From Bacillota bacterium (GTDB lineage: Bacteria > Bacillota_C > Negativicutes > JAEYSJ01): a DNA stretch of 9,051 nt. Every line of letters starts with the position of its first letter. Within the stretch, counting starts at the first letter, position 1. Of the stretch, positions 5,678 to 9,051 are shown piece by piece. The DNA is taken from contig JAEYSJ010000198.1 of the NCBI GenBank assembly GCA_023434855.1, forward strand, positions 1-9,051. Direction: 5' to 3'. A program made the position numbers and the translations under genes. Below the pieces are notes generated by a model. It did not search any database, was not told where the DNA came from, and was given only the letters and a program-made list of their open reading frames with translations.

Positions 5678-5785
5678 ATGGGTTTCGGAGGCGGCTGCGG
5701 TCGTGGAGGATTCGGGTTCATTTGGATCCTAATAATAATTATCTTCCTGTTTGCCTTTATTGGTGATGAGTCCAGCTTCAGTTGA
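5678..5785 (+). CDS. YjcZ-like Gly-rich one-helix peptide, 35 aa
   Basis: ATG 5678 follows a near-perfect GAGAGGAGG (5662-5670), so the longer frame from 5600 is rejected. The product begins MGFGGGCGRGGFGFIW, then a single hydrophobic helix ILIIIIFLFAF, then a polar tail GDESSFS. This Gly-rich-plus-helix design is that of the YjcZ-type peptides of Firmicutes, several of which are linked to sporulation in Bacillus. CATACGATA at 5622-5630 fits a mother-cell sigma -10 pattern (CATANNNTA), but no matching -35 is seen, so that link is weak. A diverged fragment of the same gene lies at 6579-6629. A GC-rich hairpin follows at 5829. Confidence 0.75.
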   Translation: MGFGGGCGRGGFGFIWILIIIIFLFAFIGDESSFS

Positions 5786-5828
5786 TAATTACTTACTAAG
5801 AAAAACTAGTTTCCATACCTCCTTGCTT

Positions 5829-5854
5829 GCCCCTGCGCCAACCGGTGCAGGGGC
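5829..5854 (+). terminator. GC-rich hairpin after the YjcZ-like gene
   Basis: GCCCCTGCGCC (5829-5839), loop AACC, GGTGCAGGGGC (5844-5854), one G-T pair. Only ATTACTAATT follows, so it is a weak or atypical terminator. Confidence 0.5.
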
Positions 5855-5872
5855 ATTACTAATTCTGACCAA

Positions 5873-5909
5873 CAAAAAAAACCTCTAATGCAGGGTATAC
5901 ATTAGAGGT
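5873..5909 (-). terminator. Strong minus-strand intrinsic terminator
   Basis: On the minus strand ACCTCTAATG (5909-5900), a 9-base loop and CATTAGAGGT (5890-5881) form a perfect 10-bp stem followed by a run of T residues (5880-5874). No minus-strand gene ends nearby: the nearest, at 6200, has another terminator candidate first (6019-6044). Confidence 0.8.
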
Positions 5910-5942
5910 AAAAAGTGGGAAATTATCCTATGGAATAATTTT

Positions 5943-5951
5943 ATTATACCA
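5943..5951 (-). promoter_or_regulatory. Extended -10 promoter upstream of the 5873 terminator
   Basis: On minus the bases read TGGTATAAT, an extended -10, with start expected near 5936. With the terminator ending near 5873 it predicts an RNA of about 60-65 bases. The -35 is poor. Confidence 0.35.
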
Positions 5952-6018
5952 CTCACTGCCAGCAACTGCTACAATCGACTAAATATTTAACCAAAATTTA
6001 ACAACTGCAATTACCAAT

Positions 6019-6044
6019 AAAAAAAGGGACCCCCTAAAAGGGGG
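6019..6044 (-). terminator. Minus-strand terminator after the 65-aa gene
   Basis: CCCCCT and AGGGGG (6030-6035, 6039-6044) form a 6-bp G/C stem; on minus it is followed by TCCC and seven T residues. The four bases before the T-run weaken it. It is about 155 bases past the stop at 6200. The gap 5786-6199 otherwise holds only the hairpins listed. Confidence 0.5.
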
Positions 6045-6199
6045 AAAAAAAGATGTTTAAAAGGATATTTATTGTATTACACATTACCTAGTCAATATCC
6101 TGCCAAAACTAGAAATTTTTTGAAAATATTTTTATAAATTTTTTGAATCCTTGCGTGGCCAAATAAGGAGAATAATTAATTTGATGCCATTAGCAAGCA

Positions 6200-6397
6200 T
6201 CAGTAATTTTTATGACTAACATGCCTCTCAGTTATTACCCGCCATTCGTAACATATAAGCTCTTTCTGCCCGCGCACTGCCTTAATTCTTTGCTCTGCTA
6301 ACGGAGCATATCCCTTATGCGCCAGATAAGCTGAAATTTTGTCCAATAACTCTTCTGTATTTGCTGCCCAGATTTGACCTTGATGGATAATAATCAC
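6200..6397 (-). CDS. 65-aa orphan protein
   Basis: The start is GTG 6395-6397, nine bases after a very strong AGGAGG. The product begins (M)IIIHQGQIWAANTEELL, continues with a helix (EELLDKISAYLAHKGYAP) and a second half with EQRIKAVRGQKELICYEWRV, which looks like a beta strand pair. It is soluble and has one cysteine. A possible -10 (TATAAA, about 6436-6441) lies upstream, without a good -35. No family recognised. Alpha/beta proteins of this size include small regulatory or toxin-antitoxin partners, but no partner gene is adjacent and I do not assign such a role. Confidence 0.6.
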   Translation of the reverse strand: MIIIHQGQIWAANTEELLDKISAYLAHKGYAPLAEQRIKAVRGQKELICYEWRVITERHVSHKNY

Positions 6398-6578
6398 CAG
6401 TATCCACCTCCTCCAACCTGCTTTCGGCCTAATTTTATATGTATGCCAATCCCACAGCTATCCTAACTTTATCCTCCGCTTAATACTTGTTTTATATCTT
6501 TACTAATATATATATCGGATTTATTTAATTATTTATATATACCGGATTTTCTTATTAATAATATTTAATAAAATATTT

Positions 6579-6629
6579 ATCTTCTTGTTTGCCTTTATTG
6601 ACGAAGCTTCTGCTAACTGTACTATTTAA
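6579..6629 (+). pseudogene. 3' fragment of a YjcZ-like peptide gene
   Basis: Bases 6579-6600 match 21 of 22 bases of the helix region of the intact gene (5741-5762). In frame it reads IFLFAFIDEASANCTI and stop, against IFLFAFIGDESSFS in the intact copy. Upstream the frame is AT-rich, encodes only hydrophobic residues, and has no glycine-rich N-terminus, binding site or start codon. The fragment ends seven bases before the MITE-like element at 6636. It is best read as a decayed duplicate. Confidence 0.6.
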
Positions 6630-6635
6630 TAGAGT

Positions 6636-6743
6636 CTGTTACAAAATACCCTTCTTTGTCGTTGAGCCTCTTCAGCGTAGAAACCTGATATACCCTTGCT
6701 GTACGGCTTCACAGGCATTTAACATCGGGGTATTTTGTAACAG
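6636..6743. mobile_element. 108-bp MITE-like element with 16-bp terminal inverted repeats
   Basis: CTGTTACAAAATACCC (6636-6651) and its exact complement (6728-6743) bound a 76-base interior. There is no transposase and the interior encodes only a 30-residue frame without binding site. The size and perfect ends are those of a non-autonomous miniature element or the fused ends of an insertion sequence. TTTAA occurs at 6625-6629 and 6744-6748 and might be a target duplication, but the left copy is six bases away from the repeat, so this is uncertain. Apart from this, the gene fragment and the hairpins, 6398-6841 shows only AT-rich sequence. Confidence 0.65.
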
Positions 6744-6763
6744 TTTAAAAAAACATTAAGGAA

Positions 6764-6786
6764 AGTGTGTTTTTTTGAAACACACT
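6764..6786. other. 9-bp hairpin
   Basis: AGTGTGTTT (6764-6772), loop TTTTG, AAACACACT (6778-6786). It is the first of three consecutive inverted repeats between the MITE-like element and the next gene. Confidence 0.6.
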
Positions 6787-6788
6787 CT

Positions 6789-6828
6789 AATAATAAAACC
6801 ATCGTTGTTAACGATGGTTTTTATTATT
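6789..6828 (-). terminator. Bidirectional terminator of the 101-aa gene
   Basis: AAAACCATCGTT (6795-6806), loop GTT, AACGATGGTTTT (6810-6821), extended by AATAATA/TATTATT outside. On minus the stem is followed by TTATTATT, 14 bases after the stop codon of the gene at 6842. Confidence 0.8.
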
Positions 6829-6829
6829 A

Positions 6830-6856
6830 TGTTTTAACATTTTAAATGTTAAAACA
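6830..6856. repeat. 27-bp palindrome over a stop codon
   Basis: TGTTTTAACATTT (6830-6842) and AAATGTTAAAACA (6844-6856) are exact complements around a single T. The last codons and stop of the 101-aa gene lie inside it. Confidence 0.75.
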
Positions 6857-7147
6857 ATGTACAGATTTCATATTATCAATCTCACCCTGAGCCCCGGAAA
6901 AATGCTGCTCTTCCTGATAGCCAATTCCTTCATCCAAGCCGCAAATCGCCTGGCAATGCCATACGAGCTTATTCCGGTATTCTTCAAAAACGTTTATACG
7001 CATTCCTCGCATTGAGCAGGATTGTTCGTCCAACAATTTAATAATTGTTTCTAATGCCGCGTATGACTGTAACCTCTCAACAGTATCCTGAGTTCGCATA
7101 TTTTCTAATAATATTTCGATTTTATTAAGACATAACTTAGCTTTCAT
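6842..7147 (-). CDS. 101-aa orphan protein, helical
   Basis: ATG 7145-7147 follows AAGGAGGG at ideal spacing. The product begins MKAKLCLNKIEILLENMR and is predicted mostly helical to about residue 75 (TVERLQSYAALETIIKLLDE, then VFEEYRNKLVWHCQAICGL), with five cysteines in no regular pattern and no membrane helix. The C-terminus is polar and ends in the 27-bp palindrome. No family recognised; the helical first part could mediate dimer formation. It is monocistronic, with a terminator just downstream. The gap upstream (7148-7452) contains only the repeat at 7362-7420 and no convincing promoter for it that I could define. Confidence 0.65.
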   Translation of the reverse strand: MKAKLCLNKIEILLENMRTQDTVERLQSYAALETIIKLLDEQSCSMRGMRINVFEEYRNKLVWHCQAICGLDEGIGYQEEQHFSGAQGEIDNMKSVHCFNI

Positions 7148-7361
7148 TAATACCCTCCTTTTTATTAATTACAGAATAGTTTGACAACCTTCCCGCTATT
7201 TCCTGCTAATAACTTAAAAATTCCTGTAAAAACGACAAAAAATACGCTATAAGGTTATTTTTACATTTTCTTTACTGTATAAAATTCTGGTGCCTGTTTT
7301 TATAATCCTTCCGAATCAATAGTAATTATCCTCATTATTTTCCTATCAATAAAAGGATCTC

Positions 7362-7420
7362 TAACCGCCAAGAACGCCAAGGACGCCAAGAAAAATATCC
7401 CTTGGCGTCCTTGGCGGTTA
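7362..7420. repeat. Palindromic dispersed repeat, short form
   Basis: The left arm from 7362 (TAACCGCCAAGAACGCCAAGG) and right arm to 7420 (CCTTGGCGTCCTTGGCGGTTA) pair over 21 bp with one mismatch; the loop holds one further CGCCAAG unit and AAAAATATC. The flanks TCTAACCGCCAAGA and AAATATCCCTTGGCG are also found in the long copy at 183-390, which has about 95 extra bases in the loop. It lies between the gmhA and 101-aa genes; on minus it follows the gmhA stop by about 30 bases and could act as a 3' hairpin, though no T-run follows. Confidence 0.85.
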
Positions 7421-7452
7421 ACCGTTTTCTCTCCTCGCGCTAAATTACCGAA

Positions 7453-8028
7453 CTATAAATTAAACAGAATTGACTCAACACTTTCAATAATAATATGAAG
7501 AATGGTCATATGTACTTCCTGTATTTTATCCGCCGTATCTCCGGCTACTATAAGTTCGTAATCGGCTGTACCTTTTAATTTACCACCGTTTCTGCCCAGG
7601 AGTGCGACAACGGTTACACCCTTTTCCTTGGCTGCTTTAATGGCCTTTATAATATTTTCCGAATTCCCGCTGGTAGTTATGGCAATAAATACATCGCCAC
7701 AAACGCCAAATGCTTCTACATCGCGGGAAAAAATAGTATCAAACCCATAATCATTACCTACACAGGTAATGTGCGCCGGATCGGTAAAACTAATAACAGG
7801 CAGTGCTTTCCGGTCTTTCCTGAATTTGCCGGTAAATTCCTGGGAAAAATGCATCGCATCACAGGCACTGCCGCCGTTGCCGGCAATAAGTACTTTATTG
7901 CCATTGCGAAACGCTTTGGCAATACCCTCCGCAATCTGGCCAATAACAGCCAGGTTCTCCTGCGTCCCAAACTCCGTAAAAGTTTTAAGTGTTGTACTCC
8001 ATGACTTTGCAACTACATCCGTATTCAT
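7453..8028 (-). CDS. gmhA: Sedoheptulose-7-phosphate isomerase (GmhA)
   Basis: The 191-aa product is a SIS-domain protein of normal GmhA length. It isomerises sedoheptulose 7-phosphate to D-glycero-D-manno-heptose 7-phosphate, the first step of the cytosolic ADP-heptose pathway for LPS inner core or S-layer glycans. AGNGGSACDAMHF (residues 49-61), TCVGNDYGFDTIFSR (88-102) and ITTSGNS (117-123) are the phosphosugar-binding segments. By alignment with the E. coli enzyme from memory, His60, Glu64 (catalytic), Gln170 and His178 are all present, so the enzyme should be active. DiaA-type relatives share the fold, but the Glu/His pair favours GmhA. ATG 8026-8028 follows GAGGTGA. It stands alone, with no other heptose gene in the window. 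Confidence 0.9.
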   Translation of the reverse strand: MNTDVVAKSWSTTLKTFTEFGTQENLAVIGQIAEGIAKAFRNGNKVLIAGNGGSACDAMHFSQEFTGKFRKDRKALPVISFTDPAHITCVGNDYGFDTIFSRDVEAFGVCGDVFIAITTSGNSENIIKAIKAAKEKGVTVVALLGRNGGKLKGTADYELIVAGDTADKIQEVHMTILHIIIESVESILFNL

Positions 8029-8045
8029 ATCTTCACCTCAGGACC

Positions 8046-8074
8046 ATTGTATCAAGGTTCTTATTGTGCATCAA
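8046..8074 (-). promoter_or_regulatory. Promoter candidate for gmhA
   Basis: On minus TTGATG (8069-8074) and TACAAT (8046-8051) are 17 bases apart (4/6 and 5/6). Start would fall near 8039, giving a very short leader that just includes the ribosome binding site, which lowers confidence. Confidence 0.4.
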
Positions 8075-8136
8075 TAGAACATGCTTTAAAAAGTTGTTCC
8101 TAGCTAATAATTGGCGAGCAACAGAGGACATGAGGT

Positions 8137-8170
8137 TAAGAAAAAAGAGCCTGCCGGCTCTTTTTTCTTA
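8137..8170. terminator. Bidirectional intrinsic terminator
   Basis: A perfect 15-bp stem, TAAGAAAAAAGAGCC (8137-8151), loop TGCC, complement (8156-8170), has A/T runs on both sides. On minus it ends the transcript of the 32-aa gene at 8237. Its GAGCC/GGCTC core is like that of the terminator at 5239-5263. Confidence 0.88.
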
Positions 8171-8173
8171 ATT

Positions 8174-8190
8174 GGCCTGCTCCGCAGGCC
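8174..8190. other. 7-bp GC hairpin next to the terminator
   Basis: GGCCTGC (8174-8180), loop TCC, GCAGGCC (8184-8190). On minus it would precede the terminator at 8137-8170 in the 3' untranslated region of the 32-aa gene. Confidence 0.5.
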
Positions 8191-8236
8191 GGTTCAGAAA
8201 AATCAGATCTGTCTGCCGCGTCCAAAAAACCATAGC

Positions 8237-8335
8237 TTATTTGTCCGGCGGCAGTTTGCCGTATTTATAAATAAGATACAAAGCCACCGTAGTAGCACCT
8301 AAAAGTAATAAACCGAAAATAAGATGTTCAAACAC
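8237..8335 (-). CDS. 32-aa single-helix membrane peptide
   Basis: GTG 8333-8335 follows a strong GGGGAGGGG at about eight bases. The product, (M)FEHLIFGLLLLGATTV then ALYLIYKYGKLPPDK, is one membrane helix (about residues 4-23) with a positively charged, proline-containing cytosolic tail, as in many bacterial small membrane proteins. Upstream on minus is TATAAT (about 8370-8375) without a clear -35; 118 bases further up is the end of the Gly-rich membrane protein gene, with no strong terminator between, so cotranscription is possible. Two hairpins and a terminator follow. No family recognised; small peptides like this often modulate larger membrane complexes, which is inference only. Confidence 0.6.
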   Translation of the reverse strand: MFEHLIFGLLLLGATTVALYLIYKYGKLPPDK

Positions 8336-8453
8336 CAGACAGCCCCTCCCCAATTCATTCTACTTATATATTATATGAATTATGTTCAATTAAGGTTACA
8401 TAACAAATAAATAGACGTGATAGTATTGAAGATAAGCTAAATAATCCCCCTAT

Positions 8454-8885
8454 TTAGGAATCGAACCCACCAAAATCGCCCCCGCCATTTCCACCGTCAT
8501 CATAGTTATCAAAATAGGTGGTTTCGGTAGAATCGTTATTAGCATTGTTCCAGCCCATTGTATCACTATTGTTTTCATAACCCGGGAGTGTCCCTGCCGT
8601 CGCCTGCCCTGCCAAATGATCATAATCAGAATCATTTAGAATACCTTGGGATGTAAGGGTATCACGCAGCTGCTCATCATTGAGATTACGCCACATATCG
8701 TATTGGTTTTGATCAATCAGATAATGAGTCAGCAAATAACCAAGAAGCATACCGCCTAGCATACCCCCCATTCCACTTCCGCCGTAACCCCCCGGAACAT
8801 ATGGCCCCGGCTCATACCCGCGCGGCCGTTGGAAAAAACGATATACAATGTAAATTCCCAACAAAATCAGCAAAATTGTCAGCAT
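8454..8885 (-). CDS. Membrane-anchored Gly-rich protein with acidic tail
   Basis: The start chosen is ATG 8883-8885; the nearer ATG 8892-8894 abuts the site AAGGAG and leaves no spacing, and longer versions lack a binding site. The 143-aa product has a membrane helix (MLTILLILLGIYIVYRFF), a Pro/Gly-rich linker (PGPYVPGGYGGSG), a second Gly-rich hydrophobic segment (MGGMLGGMLLGYLLTHYLI, about 39-57), a short helix pair (NDEQLRDTLTSQGILNDSDY, loosely SHOCT-like) and an Asn/Asp-rich tail ending NGGGDFGGFDS. Gly-rich tails of this kind occur in membrane-tethered TPM-type and similar proteins, but the domain itself is absent. Function unknown. A promoter candidate lies at 8932-8961. Confidence 0.75.
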   Translation of the reverse strand: MLTILLILLGIYIVYRFFQRPRGYEPGPYVPGGYGGSGMGGMLGGMLLGYLLTHYLIDQNQYDMWRNLNDEQLRDTLTSQGILNDSDYDHLAGQATAGTLPGYENNSDTMGWNNANNDSTETTYFDNYDDGGNGGGDFGGFDS

Positions 8886-8931
8886 ATATTTCATCTCCTT
8901 TGTAACTATCATGCAAGTACCTGATAGATAT

Positions 8932-8961
8932 ATCATAACACACGCCACCCGCCACAGGCAA
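8932..8961 (-). promoter_or_regulatory. Promoter candidate for the Gly-rich membrane protein
   Basis: On minus TTGCCT (8956-8961) and TATGAT (8932-8937) are 18 bases apart (4/6 and 5/6). The leader contains a small hairpin (CTATCA/TGATAG, about 8916-8937 region). Confidence 0.4.
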
Positions 8962-9022
8962 AAAATTGGCCCAGCAACCTAAGGCGCCAGGCAATAAAAG
9001 GATGGGTATGTATATGGAATAG

Positions 9023-9037
9023 GAGGTAATTTACCTC
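9023..9037 (+). promoter_or_regulatory. Palindrome overlapping a Shine-Dalgarno sequence
   Basis: GAGGTAA and TTACCTC are exact complements around one T; as RNA, GAGGT/ACCTC with loop AATTT would cover the AGGAGG at 9021-9026 just before ATG 9041. Confidence 0.4.
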
Positions 9038-9040
9038 ACT

Positions 9041-9051
9041 ATGAATTGGCT
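9041..9051 (+). CDS. Possible gene start cut by the window edge
   Basis: ATG 9041 opens a frame (MNW...) that runs off the window. AGGAGG at 9021-9026 is 14 bases away, longer than normal unless the palindrome between them folds and shortens the distance. Nothing can be said of the product. Confidence 0.3.

Noticed and set aside
6053..6091. 12-aa frame after GGGGG (MFKRIFIVLHIT)
   Set aside because: Too short to judge; the G-run belongs to the terminator stem at 6030-6044.
6508..6563. Two imperfect 27-base AT-rich units around CGGATTT
   Set aside because: Similarity falls to chance level outside CGGATTT and the AT runs.
6626..6718. 30-aa minus-strand frame inside the MITE-like element (MPVKPYSKGISG...)
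   Set aside because: No ribosome binding site, and the frame spans the terminal repeat; at most a remnant of a transposase start.
7758..8077. Several frames on both strands overlapping gmhA
   Set aside because: All are shadows of the strongly conserved gmhA frame.
8119..8135. Degraded CACAGAGGA repeat
   Set aside because: Only partial likeness to 5072-5098 and a single unit and a half; mentioned but not called.
9002..9022. Six-codon upstream frame (MGMYME) before the palindrome
   Set aside because: It has no usable binding site and could arise by chance.

Overview
The window (about 9 kb, AT-rich, strong GGAGG-type ribosome binding sites) looks like chromosomal DNA of a low-to-mid GC Firmicute. 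The best taxonomic guess is an endospore-forming diderm of the Negativicutes (Sporomusa/Pelosinus type). That is inference: it rests on a phosphoheptose isomerase (GmhA), which implies an LPS-type heptose pathway, together with Firmicute-style signals and a small glycine-rich one-helix peptide of the YjcZ kind. No rRNA, tRNA, CRISPR array or complete transposase gene was found.

Layout. 1-700 (+): a 41-aa polar peptide with its own terminator, a 208-bp palindromic dispersed repeat, and a 76-aa orphan protein. 765-1386 (-): a 78-aa orphan, a ~100-bp multi-stem element with pseudoknot potential, then a 51-aa zinc-ribbon-like protein. 1546-3318 (-): the clearest functional unit, an Lrp/AsnC regulator followed 5 nt later by a LysE/RhtB-type exporter and then a secreted protein of unknown function. 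Divergent to this, after a 52-bp near-perfect palindrome, is a DUF6173-like protein (+, 3565-3981). 4244-4891 (-): a two-helix membrane protein with a possible PH-like domain. 5262-5507 (-): a small ACT-like protein. 5678-5785 (+): the YjcZ-like peptide. 6200-6397 and 6842-7147 (-): two orphans. 7453-8028 (-): gmhA. 8237-8885 (-): a 143-aa membrane-anchored Gly-rich protein and a 32-aa single-helix membrane peptide. A possible gene start lies at the right edge.

Between the genes the window is rich in structure: dispersed repeats built on CGCCAAGGA-type 9-mers (183-390 and 7362-7420), a related-looking CACAGAGGA repeat (5072-5098), a 108-bp MITE-like element with perfect 16-bp terminal inverted repeats (6636-6743), a broken copy of the YjcZ-like gene beside it (6579-6629), several intrinsic terminators, and three or four hairpin groups that could be small RNAs. 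Apart from lrp-lysE and gmhA most genes are small orphans. I see no clear defence, secondary-metabolite or mobile-gene system; the most interesting material is the non-coding structure and the small proteins.
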